NCBI RefSeq assembly: GCF_964355755.1
Contig: NC_092680.1
Coordinates: 1,901,001 to 1,965,000 of the forward strand
Length of the DNA: 64,000 nt
Reading direction: 5' to 3'
Source of the DNA: Antedon mediterranea
Taxonomy: Eukaryota; Echinodermata; Crinoidea; Comatulida; Antedonidae
Shown here in pieces: positions 10,049-25,000 of the stretch; within the stretch, counting starts at the first letter, position 1, and each line of letters starts with the position of its first letter. The position numbers were made by a program, and so were the translations under genes. The notes under the pieces were generated by a model. That model was given only the letters and a program-made list of their open reading frames with translations, had not been told where the DNA came from and searched no databases.

Positions 10049-13000
10049 GTAAGATTATACGGAAGTCCAAAAGCGCCAGAAGCGCCAAAATTAATTTCTG
10101 CAGATAACGTTGGAATCGAATACCATATCCCGTGTTATAAGTTTGTAAATGGTTGCGTATGGAATGGAATACTTTGTGTACATTGTCACGTATAGCCTAC
10201 TTTTTGTCTGTTTGTTCAGCATGTATTTATAGTCCACTTATTGTATAATGCATTTGGAATGATGTGGTTTGTAGATAAATCAATTATAAACTGTCTTGTT
10301 TTTGTTTTCCAATTCTATAGTTTAACAAGAAATATGTTTGAAATGAATACAATTAAACTTTGCGTTCCAATTCAATGATCACGAATTCAAATCATATCTC
10401 TTTCTCTCATTAATTATCAGCATACATTGAAAAGCTTATTGTGTTATGATCTCAAATTTGTTTTTTAAATATAAAACTCGTTCTCACGCTTAACATGAAC
10501 TTGGGAAATTTGGACTACTATATTTGGACGCCACGGCAGTCGGAACAAGTTCTGAAAAGGTTATTGCAGTACACACGACACAGATGTGTACACTAGACCT
10601 TCAGTCCTTAATCTTCTAGAAGACTTGTTCTACCACCTGAACTATTATATGGTTGAGTCGAGCCTTGTATCTGTGATATGGTTTGTGGATACCCAACTCG
10701 TCTACATTAACGTTAAGAATTGTGAGAATATACTTGTTGAGAGGTACAAATATGATCTCATGTAGGCTATCTTGGTTGGATACTCACACTAAAATTGGAA
10801 GTCAAGCGATTTAGCCAATTAGTAGAACTCATTGACAATCTGAGGGCTACATCATAGATTTCTCAACTAGATAGTGATATGCACTGGACATTAATTGGAT
10901 CAAGTTGATATAAAGATTACCTTAGTAATATAACCATAATAATGAAAAAGTCTACAACAATGTTTGCTCCAATCTCTCAAAGATAAAGCTGGTCAGTGAC
11001 CCTTAACATAAAGATGTGCCAAATATGAAAGTTGGCAAGTCACGTAAATATACAACATCACCAAGATGACCAATTCTGAAGAAATTGTAAGCTAATGACT
11101 CTCATTACAGGATAACAAGTTATGAAGAATGGGTGTGTGTTGGTTTTCAAGCCTGGGTTATAGATATTAATTTGAAACTGAATTAGGATACTGCAAGATT
11201 ATTTCACAATCCAGTTGGCATCAATCGTTAAGTCTGAGCATGGAGAAATAAGTTTTCTCCATGGTCTGAGCCTCCTTTACTCTGCCTAGCGAAAACAGGA
11301 CAACCTTGATGAAAAATGATTAGTTTTCATTTAAAATAGCAGTAAGCTTATAGTTATAATAATAAGTAAGAGAAATCGCCACCATGGTAGTATGGATTTT
11401 AAGCTTTCTATGGCCAAATAAGTTAGTTCATGTCCCTCTCTTTGAGACTCTCATCTTCATATGTTTTACGTCACAATCTAATAGTAAAGCCACCAGCTTG
11501 AAAGTTGTAATGTATTGAGATGCAAATGGATGCAGCATAAAAAATGTTGTATTGAAAAACTATAACAATGAAACGTTCAAAATTGAATCAATCAATCAAT
11601 TTCTTTTATTTCGGAAATGTTTCATCCATATCCACAAACGTACAAACAGAAAAGAAGAAAGAAAATTCACAAACTCTAAGCTTAAATATATAGGATTACT
11701 TCTCCATCTGCAATACATTTTGGAGTTATGGGGCATATGTTTGCAAACACAAGCAACCAGAATATCAATCAATCAATTAAACATCAACAGCAGACGATAA
11801 GATAATGACGATGTAGTGATGCAGATTTTAATGTTATTCATAATGTTAATGATGTTGATAAGGATCATCTTTCGTAATTAAGATGAAGCACACTGATGAC
11901 CTGCCGTCGAAACTGATCCACTCGACATCTTAAAACACAAGTTGATAACTCAGCATGCTATAATTCGATTCATCTCAATCATGAAATGACGTCATATATA
12001 GCACTGGTCATGTGGAGAAAACTATACGATTAAATATGGGTGTTCCCGATACCAAAACTAGGCTTATTTACTGTAATGTCTATTATTTAGTTTCTGCTTA
12101 AATTAATAGCAAAGGTGCATTCCTTTGTTAAAAATCCTGTTGTTATAGTGTGGTAGACGATGAAAAAAGGCAGTGGACACACATTAATGGAAGTAGTGTA
12201 GACTAACAGTAGTACTAGCATGTATGTGTTTAAATGAAAGAAGCTCGACCTTGGTGATTCATTATCCATTCATATAATTGTGTGCTATAATTTAGAATAT
12301 TAAAGCTTCAGTGTTGTTTTACTTGTTTATTGGAATTATGATAAAGGCTGAAATATGTGGCTTTGACAAATATTGGGGATGGCGAATATGACGTTAATAA
12401 TAACACACGTCTAAAAATGTGTTCAAATTAGGCCTATACACAAGACACTCGTGGCCAGGAACCCTACAAAAGTTGAAGTTGTTTAGGCCTACCTCATAAA
12501 ATCAATAATAAACCCTCCTGAAGCCCCGCCCCTGATCAAGTCACCTGCCGGTGGTATAAATAGTAGACCTATACAGTTTCATTAATGATTACTTAACAGC
12601 CTAGTATGGTTGAGAAACAAACCCCGAAACAAACCCAATATAACTAAATGATTTGGTTCCATAAACAACTCACCGTGTTTTTAATCTAGGTCTATTAGCC
12701 ACAAGGTGCAATATAATACGAAGTTATTCTAAACAGGACAACAACTGACGGTAAACAAACTAGTTAACGGTTTTAGGTGACCCATGCCCGTGTTTCCCTG
12801 ATAGCTTATTGATAATATTTATACCCTGCTGTATTATTCATATCATTATGATGATAATAAGACCACTCATCACCACCGTCGTCGTTTTCGTCGTCGTCGT
12901 TTTCGTCGTTGTCGTTTTCATCGTTGTCGTTTTCATCGTCGTCGTTTTCACGGTCGTTGTTTTCGTCGTCGTCGCCGTTTTCGTCGTCGTCATTTTCGTC

Positions 13001-16000
13001 GTCGTCGTTTTAATTGTCGTCGTTTTCATGTCGTCGTTTTCATTGTCATCGTCGACGTTTTAATCAGTAATACCATCTACCATTTTCAATACCATACCAT
13101 TAGTAGCCATTATCAGTATATTTTTATCGTATTTTTAACACATTGACAATTTCAATTTGTTCTTCAATCTTTATCGACAGTAATATTTTGTTACACAACC
13201 GACACTAGGCCTATGCATAATAATGTTAGCTCAGACAGACTCCAGAAATTAAATTGTCAACTATAGCGTATAATACGAAATCAAGCCAACAACAGGGAAT
13301 TGTCCTTTTCCTCTCAATATTAAAATATTAACTAATTACGTCTAATTTCTCAGCATAACTGTATGTGATAGTGCGCCATTTGATCTTACGTTAGAACACT
13401 GGTTCCTCTGTGACTCCCGTAGAGAACACCGCCGTTTCACTACGAAATATCGCTCCCACCCATGCTCATCAAACATCTGATAGTAGATAGGTCGCTTATG
13501 ATGAGCATGTCTTTCCCATTGCAAGGTCATTATAGGAACACAGATATGATTATAGATAAGAATATAAGTTATGTATAAAGAAGTGTTTGGACGATGTAAC
13601 CAATTTACAACCAAAACGCATTTGCTAAATTTCGAGGGGGCAAACAATTATTAGCACGAATTTTTTAGCATTTTTTTATATAATAATTATAAAGATCTAT
13701 TTATGTTCATGGCTATTTTAAATTTGAAATTAAATTAAAACAAAAATATTACATCAATGTGTTTAATATTTACACAGATTTGTTATAAAAACAGACTATA
13801 ATCAGTCGGGTCAATATGGTTACTTTATTGTGGGTTAGAGAAACAGTATTTTAAAATCGTCAAGAATTTGTCTTGATATTATCATCTGTGTTGCTGTTGG
13901 TAATTTGTTATCGAAATCACTGCAAATGATTTTCTGATATCTTATAAACCTAAGATAACCCATCGTTGGCCTAATATTGGATTATGTTGATTTAAACTAT
14001 ACATTAATTGTGACGCGGCTTCTACCCCTTCATGCGTGGTTATACACCTGTTGAAGCCCGCTTCCAAACAACATCGCCGGCATGGAGAGGGCTAGAAGGC
14101 TAATTATTATTTTACGAGGAATATATTTGGCAATAATTACGGGACAAAAACACCCAGATGGTAACCAAGAATAACTTTTGCGCCCAAGAATTCCTGTTAT
14201 GAAATATGCAAACAGATTTTGCATACCCCGGGGCAGATGTGTAATTTAGCTACTGTATCAGTTTTAAATTGATTTTGTTATTTGGTTTTCATATGATTGA
14301 AATGGATTTGGCGTGGTAATTTGTACATCATATGGAGTCGTGGAGGGTACCCTGGTGGAGCTCTGACTGCAATGGAACCAGTATAGAAACAGCGGGTGAC
14401 ATAGACATCTTTAAGTCAGCTCATAGATCGCCTCCTTATCACTAATTGCTATGCCTCCAAAGTATTATCATAACAGCGATATTGTTTTGCTTACCTAGTT
14501 TGATTACCTAAACCTCGAAGGAAATCATTGATTGATTAGTTCGCTGACGACCCGTATGTTTAGCTCATCTTGTTAGAAGTATGTCTTTATGAATGACAAC
14601 ATTATCATCATCATTACCTTCATAATTACATTTGTGTTTAATTTATAGTTTAACTAAAATTACCTTGTTTGAATATCCAATATCAATTTCAAATATTTCT
14701 CGCATTATAATTAACTATTCGTAGAAGCGTATAAAACTTATGGAACAGAAAACAATCAAAGATAATAAAAGTAGACATAAATGATTCAAGAATGATTTAC
14801 TATATAACAATTATTCGTATTATTAAATACATTTTTTCATAATGGTGAAATTTACATTAGTTAATAATTTTCGTAGAGTTCTTGCTAATGTTGATAAAAG
14901 ATTTGTTAGATAGTTCGTTTTTCTTTTATATTTATTTAAGGCAAGCCAAGATATGAGCACTGTAATGTCCATTATATTGGATAATAAAATGACTGTACCT
15001 GAATGTATCTGTATCTACATATTCTGTTTTCCCCAATAAAAAGTTATCCTAGACTTATGGCCTACTTTTTTCGCATTACTGCCGATTACCATCAAGCAAT
15101 AACGTGCATTATTTGTTTATGGTACCGGATTTTTTTCTAAGCCATTCACTCGGAACAATTCGTCTACGTATTAGTTAACAATGCACCTAGGTGACTGACG
15201 CCTTGCCTCAGTTCTCCCATCATCTCCATTTACAAGTGCTTCACACCTTTTCCAATGCTTGTAATAATAATTTTTCTGCCAAATAAACAATTATTTTGTG
15301 GCTTCTGATTTTATATTATGGGTCATGATCTAGAACTGAATTCGCCATTGTTTTCATTAAAGCATACGTAAGATCAGTTTCGTCACCAATTGTTTATGTG
15401 ACAGCAGAAGCTCATCAATTTGAGTGGTTTATGCTTAAATAAGTTAAACTCTTTCTCTCACAAGCTTGTGAAACATTTAAAGTTCGGTCGAATGAGTCTC
15501 ATATTGATAATTCAAACATGGAGATATATAGTTCATACGCCATTACCATCAATAGCACTAAGGCCTATTTGTATTCTTTTCTATTCTATTTGTGCATTCT
15601 CTCTTTTTTTCCATTCCCAAGTTGTTTTTCTTAATAAAAATATTTGTAAACAGTTTATATTAATTAGAAAGTCAGATCAACTGGAGACAGTGCTTACGTT
15701 GGGTATAGCTTAATACAATATTGTTATTGTAAACACTTTGTATATATAATCTATACTCTATATACACGCACAGATTTTCATAATTTCTATAGCATCAACA
15801 TCATCATAATATTCTCTCTGTGTGTGGTACCAATATGTTGTCTCTACTTCAATACGCAGATGGCATTCTTAAACTTTGAACCGACGCGCTTTCATTAGGT
15901 TCCATCATGAATCATTAGTGACCACAGGTCGTACTCCACCCAGCATCAATCTTCAGTTTTAATATTTGAAACTTGCTATTTAGGCCTACTGTACGTGGAT

Positions 16001-19000
16001 CAACATTTGTAGTTCTAATATTTTATATAGGCCTATGTGTGAAAAAATGATAGCGGAGCTGTAGCTTGATGGGTAACTGCTTGCCTTACAATCCGAGGTT
16101 CAACCCTGACCTGTGCCAGAGTTGTAACTCTTTCAACTCCACACCCTAATCCTCAAATGAGACTTAGTTTATAAACAATGATACATTGTAAATTAGTTTA
16201 TCCATCCTGTAATTGGCGAGGTTATGCGTATGAAATAAATTTAAAATACGGTAAATCACCAGAAGACATAGTTACATTTTAGATTGAGGAAAACTGAAAA
16301 AAAAAATGGTTTACATTCGCAGTACTCATCCTTGAAATAATATCATCTACATTTACCTTTTCTTTTATATCGTATAGTGATGGACCTATTTAAAGTGTTT
16401 GGTATCGGTGAAAGTTTAATAGCTGGAATAAGCCCTGTCGAAGACCCTCCGGACTTCCAACTAGGCAACGCATATTACTTTGGTGGTGATGCCGTCATGA
16501 CGCTCCTAAAGGCCGATAGGCTGGAACTTAAGAAGCTAGGCCAGGCCTTGAGACATCGGGATGATGTGTTTCTGATGGTTAATGTACGTCTTGTACCTTT
16601 GTCGCAGAGTGTTCTTCTTGGAATCTACTCAAAGACTAATATGCCATTGGTTTACTTAGAGATTGTTTTAAACAGTGGAACAGGGTCTGATAAATGTAAG
16701 TATAGGCCTACCAGAATAGTTTCCCTAACTTTAGGCCTATTTTACTGTACCTTATTTCCATAATTCACATGTCACATATTCGTAACATGTTACAATTATA
16801 TAAGAAAAGTATTTCTAATATGTAAAAATACGTGACAAATGTGACTGTAAAAGAGTTTTCCTTTACAAATGGTGACAATTGTGTGTAAAAATATAATTCT
16901 GATGTCCACTGGATACGAAAATGGAAAGTTTATCATATCTCAAACTCTTGGTACATATTTCGTTCTATTTCACCAATTAAACTGTCAATTGGGCAGCCTA
17001 CGTGTGCCGTGTACTGTTTATACAATTATTCAGTTATGTGAACATCTTCTTATTGTTTTTATAGTAACTATTAACTACAACTCTCAACTTGGAGAAACAC
17101 GTAAGATTATCTTTGATGACCTTCATCTGGTGGACGGCGAGTGGCACAAAATGATTATCCAGTTCACGAAGCTGCAGACTCGACGTGAAAATGAAATAAT
17201 TTTGTATTTAGATTGTGGAAAAGTTGGTCACATGCCGACAGATGGAAGAATAGGGAAAATTCTAACTTTAGATCGTATTAATACTATGGAATTCAGACTT
17301 GCGCAATCTGGACCCAATTCACTTTCTATGCCATTTGAGGTAAATTATTCAGATATTTTGAACTATTCGTTTTTAAACCTGATCGGTGGTAATCAATGAC
17401 CATTTGTTTTAGCCTAAAGCTCTGTCTACACTATCAAACTTTATGTGATTAAAAAATGTGATGTTCGACATGATGATGTCATATTACTACCATATTTGGG
17501 CACATCACACTTTTTTTTTGTCAAACTAGATAGAGCTTTATTTGTTGAGAACATAACCATTTTGTTCCAGATGACATTAGAGCTATCGGCTTTCTATTTT
17601 TCATCCTAAAACATGTTTATAAACCCAAATAGGACAGGGGTATTAAGTTGATTTTAATTAGTAAATAATTTTCACTTTATTTAATAGTTGAATTGTAATA
17701 ATAATTAATTTACTTTACTGTTTTTTGTTTCAACAGGGTGCAATGCAGTTCCCTCGATTTCAGTTTGGTGGAACTATTGCTGATGCCAAAAATACTATCA
17801 ACTGTTACCAAGCGCAAGGATTACGTAGTCAAGGTAAACGACAAATAATTAAAGCAGGAATTGTTATAATTTAATACTACTACTAATAGTAATTTCAAAG
17901 ATTATAATAGTGTAAATCAAAACTCAGTATATGAATTACAAAAATGTTCCAAGTCGTTTTGAATGAATTATAGAGCTACTGTAGGCCTACTGTTCTTTGC
18001 TTTGTAACCCTACTGATTGCTGTTTTTTATTTTTCCTATCTCTAACATTTACTCTGTGTCCGTATGGAATGTAGAATATATTGTAAATATGTGTTCGTAG
18101 AGGTTATTCAATGTTTCTTTCATCAAGAAATTCCTGCTTTATTTGATCGTTCTGTACTTATATAGTCTGCTTTTCCCAAACTAACCAAGTTTGTTTTTCA
18201 TTCCTTTTTCTGCAACTATGTGTTAACTTGAAGACGAAGCTTCTAGTTTTGGTAGGTATGCTATATATATCTGTAATAGCTACAATATGTATTGATAAGA
18301 ATTACATTAATATCAATTGTTTATAAAAAAAGAACAATAAAAAAATCATTTAGGTATGACTTTTATAAAAATAAAAGAAAGGTTTTCAATTTGGTATGAT
18401 GATATTCAAAATGAACAACATACTGATAGTTTACTATAAATAATCAGATAACATACAACCCCTTCAATAAAAGCTGAACTCACCTTCGCTTCAAAGATCA
18501 AACCATTAATTATATACTATATCAAGAAAGTAAGATTAGAACAAAGAGAGTCAAACAATTGAATTGGTTAGGAAACTACAATAAAATACAAATTAATAAT
18601 GTTCATGTTTGACAGAACAAACTTGTGTTCTGTAAAATATTGAAAATTCTTAGGCTGGCGAATACACAAAATTCACTGTTGTCTAACTGGGTTAGACAGT
18701 AGGAGGTAGAGAAGCAATTTGCCCGCCTTAAGTAATTTAAAATTTTAGTTGATACCTGAAAATGACTTGTATATGTTGCATGCTGAACTACATTAAATGA
18801 ACGTTTCGGTTCTCCAGGGATATTAGCGTTCCTTCTTCTTCGTTAGGTAAAACAACAGTCTTGTAAATCGATCCGCTGCCAGTACAACCACAAATGTATT
18901 TTTCCTTTTGGTCCATCAAATCCTGCTGAATACTTTTATTACAGTGATCTAACAAATAAAAAAAAAAAAATAAATAAAAAAATAAAAAAAATAGGCCTAT

Positions 19001-22000
19001 TGAAAGTATAAACCCGCTTTATAAAGCAAACAATTATTATATAATAATGACAATCAGTGCACTATGTGAACAATCTAACGACGATATATCTTAAATATTT
19101 CCCAAGTATTGTCAATTGGATATGAATGGTTTGGAACATTTTATATAAATTAAAAGCTCATATATCAACAAATATAATTTTACAAACATGGTACACATGC
19201 AAGCAGTATTACTATTCATTCTAATAAATTCGTTTAGGACAGAATCAAATTGTCCACAAAAAATATTGGTTGATAATGTGTTAGGCCTAACCTGAAGAAG
19301 TTCGCTGATCAAAAAGTTCACAGGCCTGTTTTTAAAAAAAAATAAATTAATGCTATTTTGCCACTCAAAGAACATTAACCTTAAAGTGTGTACTTTTAGA
19401 TATAACTTGCATTAAAAATCCGATGAATAGTCTTACAAAAATGGAATAAAAATTATAGAGAAAGTGCATTGGGGTTGTGCAAAGGTGTGTTGGTGGAAAT
19501 GAACACCTTAACACAATCGCTGTATAAACGCCCTCTGGCGGTATCCATACACATGACATTTGAGGCGTTCTCATCACTGTGGTTGGTCCATCAAATATGA
19601 CACAGATTCAGTACGGAAATGATACCATAACAAATGGTTCAGCTGATATTGCATTTATATACAAAAATTCGAATTACAAATTTCTTCTATAAACTTTTAT
19701 GAAAAATAATAAAACTTATACATTTTTGTTTAATGATGGCTACTGCCAGCTACTGAAACAAAACAAACCCTTTCCATTACTGTGTATCGCGCATGCGCGA
19801 TGTAGCCTCAGGTGTAATCGTATAATAGCGCACGAATTTCACAAAATGCTCGCGATTAAAAAAGATGTTTGAAGCAGAAATAGTTTAAAATACTTTTAAT
19901 TCCATAGGAATGACAGAAATGCAGACTATGATGCAATCAATGGCATATGCTGTACAGGGAATGAAAGCAAGTATGGACGAACAAGTAAGTACAATTAGCA
20001 TACTTATTTGCATACAAGTGGTGTAATGTGATTGACTATAACCGCGCGTACAACTAGTAGCATTGCTGTAGGCACATGGAGTCCAATGTCTTAACCAATA
20101 ATATGAAATGTTACTTTCAATGTCTGAATTCAATTTGATATAGACCAAAGGTGTTCGCAATAATTTAAACACTTGACATTTAAAATTTGCAGATACGCAT
20201 AGACAATGTTTACAAACATTTTTGTCAACATTTTAATTTTTTGTTCAAATATTGTAGAAAAAATACCATACTCAATAAGAATATTTGCAACTTAATTAAA
20301 ATGGCATTATTTTTTTGCATATTTAAATTGTATAAATTTTTTTAAAGTTTTTTTAATTATTTATATTACATGTACTTTGTTTACGAAATAACTTATAAAT
20401 TTGAATATGTATAGACTTTGGAAATGGAACGTATGAAAAACACATTAAATAGTTGTGGTATTTGCAACGATCCCAGGCTACGAGGTAAGATCTATTTCCA
20501 CATGTATACTTTTGGGTTTTTGCACGTATTTATTTTATATAAAAAGGAATTGATGAACACAAACACTTTTGTCAGAACGAGATAAAGAAAATAAATAAAT
20601 AATTGTAACTACCATCAGATAGCAATATAGGTATCAAAGGTACTCTCGATGGAGTTTGGTGAGGACACCACCTGCAAAGTCTTCCAGCCTAAGCCATTTC
20701 ACCCAGATTACTGTATTTTCAATACAGCAACCATCTCTGTTTTCCTCCTAACATTTTGAACGTTTTGGTCCCTACTATTCGACTGCTCTTCTGCTTTTAT
20801 GCTACAAGTTATCAATTCATAAGTACAAGTTCACACCCATATGTCACTCATCACAACACACTTTGACAACTGCGTGATCTTGTTTTATACAATTATATTA
20901 TCGTGTCTTTAAATCAAGTTATATAGTGTTATTTCATATACATTATATTTTTATCATATTATATTAGCCTTGAAAGCAGTAAAATCATAGTGATGTGCCC
21001 GGGGCAAAAGCATATTTATCCCTGAATTTGAACCGTTCTACACGTGACTTTTTTACACTTATTGGTCATCTCCATTACATCTCTTAAAATTTTGCTAAAG
21101 AAATATTCTTCTTCTACTTTAGAAGAGGCCCTGACTGACGTGCATTATGAACTTATCATCTTAAACATATATTATCATAATATAAAACATCTTTTGTCTT
21201 TTTTGTACCAATTGTTTCTTTTGAAGACTGAAGTTTTTTTATTCAAGACATTTGTATTACTTGTTCTATTTACAGTTCCATATGTTTCCAAAAAATAATA
21301 GAAGGTTGCGAAAGTAGATTTGTAGAAATTTAGTTATTAACAACTTCCTTTAAAAGTTTAACAAAGCACAAACAATAATTTGGCGAAACAAACTCTCAAC
21401 TTCTTTAAAGAAGCAGTTAGTTTAATGAAGCACAAACAGTAATTTCATTATAAGACTTTCTTTTAAAACGGTTTGTTACACATTTACAATTAACACAATT
21501 TTGAGATTAAAGTACAGAATAAATACAGAATCCAAGATTTTAACAAGGAACCCTCAGTAGACTTGCCATAAATCTGTTATTTCGAGGTTTTTCGATATAT
21601 GAGCCAAAATAGTTATCTTGTTACTAATAATAAGTCAAAACTCCGCCAGGAACCCAGATAAGGATCCCTGGTGCAGACTCGCTACTCTACCTAGAAAAAA
21701 TAAAGTAATGCTTCAGTTTTGCCATTTACAGAGGAATCTCGACTACCACCGGAGACGAATTGCGACATGAAACCATGTCATCCAGGCGTAGCATGTACGA
21801 TGACCCCTAGTGGGTATGCATGTGCCCCATGTCCAAAGGGCTTTGATGGCAATGGTACATTCTGTACAGATATTGATGAGGTAGGCTTAATTTTAGATTA
21901 CAAAATGAAATACAAATAAAATATAGGTCAAGTTATAATCTTGTTGCCTTCAATCAATCAATTAAAGATGTCTTGTCCCAATAGAAACGGTTAATTTTAA

Positions 22001-25000
22001 CCAAAATCCATTGTCTGACCAATAACTTAAGTATTTTTTGCTTTAAATTACATTAATTCTTTTTATCCAGTTTTTGGTCAAGATAAATAACTATTATGTG
22101 ACATTAAAATTGCATATTCAACAGCAAATTCGAAAAAAAAAATGTTTAGGAAGAATATATCTTTAAATAATAATTCGGTTCGATGTTCGAAGTTCGAAAG
22201 GTCGCTCTTTCCTGGTCAAATTTCTGTAAATCAATCAATTTAATAAACTTTATTGGTAAAATCTACAGTAGGCCTATATAATTCTGTTAAAATTTCAGCA
22301 TTCCAGCAATATTAGTCTGTGTGAAGGCGGGCTCCTGCTCGTTCTTTCCTGGTCAAATGCTCTGTAAATCTAAAAGTTGGGTTTACAAGGCCTAAGGGAG
22401 TGACAGTAATGTACTGTAAAGACATGAAACACGTCATATATTCATAATACAGTACGACATTGTGCAATTTTAATTGCTGGTTTCTCTCCTACCCAATCTC
22501 CATTAGCTGTCTCATTATCTATGTTTTTCTTAGCATATTATGTGACAGGGTTTAAATGACTGCTATTTTGTTTACGTGACATCAACCCACTTTAGAGTCA
22601 AGGTTGCATATTATTAAAATACCTCCCTGGTTGCAAAAAAATATGTATTTTAATATACAGTATATACTGAAATTATTGTGTTACTTCCAAGTGGTATCGA
22701 TGTTTTTCTTTTAGTGTTTTATTTGGTAGTACCAATAAGAATAATCTTACCACCTGCTAACATTTTGGAAAGCTTTCCAAAACTTTTTTTAAAAATAAAA
22801 ATTCATTTTTAACGGTTTTAAGCCTAGTCTATGGCAAACTTTTTGTTTCAAAACTCGAGCAAACTTTGATTTGTCAGACCAGTTGAAAACTTTGGCACAA
22901 ACGGCAAAAAAAAAACATGTTTACAATTTAGACAGTTGGTGTACAGTATAATGTTACCGTTATTTATAGCAGTAATCTTAAAGATATATTAAAAAATAAT
23001 ATTATGCCATATTATGCCATTTTAATGTCACATAATATTTATTCACATTGACCAAAAAGTGGATCTAAAAAAATTTACCTGAAAAAAAATGTACTTTAAA
23101 GAAAAAATACTAAAATTGTCCGTCAGACAATGGTTTTTGGTTAAAATAAAACATTTCTTTTATCTTTTAATAAGTTAAATAATTTTTTTACAGAAGTGAC
23201 TAACTTGATTAAAACTGCAAAATGGCCTATTTTTTAATGTCTCATTATATTAATCTTCATTTTTCATGTGTTTTGGGGACAATGCATTTTAAACTAAATA
23301 TGATAAAGTTGGAGTTGAGAAAATCAAAAATGTAATATATGTATTAGTAATATCCATAATTACTTTTTGTACGTTTCAGTGCGCAGAAGCAATGCCGTGT
23401 TCTAGGGTAACAAAATGTATCAACTCATCACCTGGTTTCCGTTGTACTGACTGTCCCCGCGGCTACATCGGTACCGGTAGAGAAGGTAACGGTAGGGAGG
23501 AGGCTCATGGGACTAAACAGGTTCGTGACTTATTTCATATTTAAAATAACAAATTGGAAGTTGGGCAATACGCCCTGTAGTAATACAAGCAACAATTCTG
23601 GTAATTAATCTTTTGTTATGTTTACTTGTTTATTGTCATTATGTTAACTTAAGTTGATGTACGCGTCATAGTCAATCATTTAAAAGTAGCATATTATATA
23701 GTTACACAGGTGTCATGAGAAAACATTGTCCTGAACTTTTGCTTTGGATAATTATTAACAAATTACAACACAGACATCCTGTTGAATATCATTTTCAAGT
23801 CATATCATCATAGTTATGTTTTCACTGATGAAAGGTTTTTATTCAAATATATTCACCTCTCTTAGAACTGTACAGTAAAATAAACATATCTGAATAAAAA
23901 ATCACAAATCATAAAAAGAAAATCAAAATGGTTTAAACAAATTAAATAACTTGTCAATCATTGTGAAAAATGGAAGACTTAAGATGATTGACACAATCCA
24001 AAGATTATTGTTGTATGTACTATTAAAAACAATATTACAAATAGAAAAGTCATTGCTTTAGACAAAAGTAGCCTGTTAATTTTTTTGAAATATATGCTTA
24101 ATTATTACTTCTATTTGTCTATTCAAAATGGTATACAATGTCTTGTTTTTTAATAGGTGTGTATTGATATAGACGAGTGTTCTATCAACAATGGTGATTG
24201 CGCCGATAACTCACTTTGTGTTAACACTGAGGTAAGATTGGTTAAAACATTTTCAAATAATAAATTGTTCATATATTTCAAAGTGTATTTATTAAGGATA
24301 ATTGCTCTGATTGATTGAGCTATTATTTTATTATATTTTAACATTATTTTAGGGCGGTTATTTCTGTGGAGAATGTATCCCTGGTTACCAAGGCAACCAA
24401 TCAATCGGATGCACTAAAAAGCGCCTGTGCACAGATGGGGTGACAGTTAGTCCGTGTCACACACATGCTGAATGTTTTGTTTACTTCACAAAGTTATACT
24501 GTGTGGTACGTCAAACTTTTTTGTTTCATAATTTGTTAATTTTAATCCTTAAATGTTATTTAATTTGTAATTGGCCTAAACAATATGCTTTTTCGACAGT
24601 GTGAATTGGGCTGGGCTGGTAACGGCCGCGTCTGTGGTCCTGATATCGATATGGATGGCTATCCAGATATTCAATTGAATTGCAGAGATTTTGTTTGCAA
24701 TCGGGTAAGATTTAAATATTTATTTAAATAAACTAAACAGAAAATACAGAGACAACGAACTTAAATAGTATACCGTAGGCTTACATTTCATCTGGTTTCA
24801 ACAGTTTTTCTAATTAATACATTGGTGGTGATAATCAACATTCCTAAAAATAACTGAGAAAGAATTGAAATGGCGTACAATATTACGGAAATCCTTTTGT
24901 TTTATTAGGACAACTGTGTAGAGTTACCAAACAGTGGACAAGAGGATCAAGACAAAGACGGTATTGGTGACGTATGTGATAGTGATATCGACAATGATGG

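Larger units (their letters stand above)
10049..16377 (+). other. Thrombospondin intron 1 (6.3 kb)
   Basis: No exon was found and none is needed: exon 1 ends after one base of a codon and exon 2 supplies the other two. It carries the triplet microsatellite at 12870-13062, a CATGGAGAAA foldback at 11239-11263 and a SINE at 16050-16242 close to exon 2. First introns of this size often hold enhancers, but no such element can be shown from the sequence. Confidence 0.6.

Noticed and set aside
12809-13063. Val/Phe-rich open frame (+) and Lys/Thr-rich open frame (-)
   Set aside because: Pure translation of the triplet microsatellite inside thrombospondin intron 1.
13342-13647. 101-codon open frame on the minus strand
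   Set aside because: No family resemblance; it lies within thrombospondin intron 1 and contains a small inverted repeat (GCTCATCA/TGATGAGC).
14030-14224. 64-codon open frame on the minus strand with a hydrophobic stretch
   Set aside because: Isolated, no partner exon, not recognised; the hydrophobic part looks like chance.
18230-18256. Possible micro-exon before a GTAGGT donor
   Set aside because: The flanking exons 17737-17833 and 19908-19984 already join in phase, and no acceptor or conserved peptide supports it.
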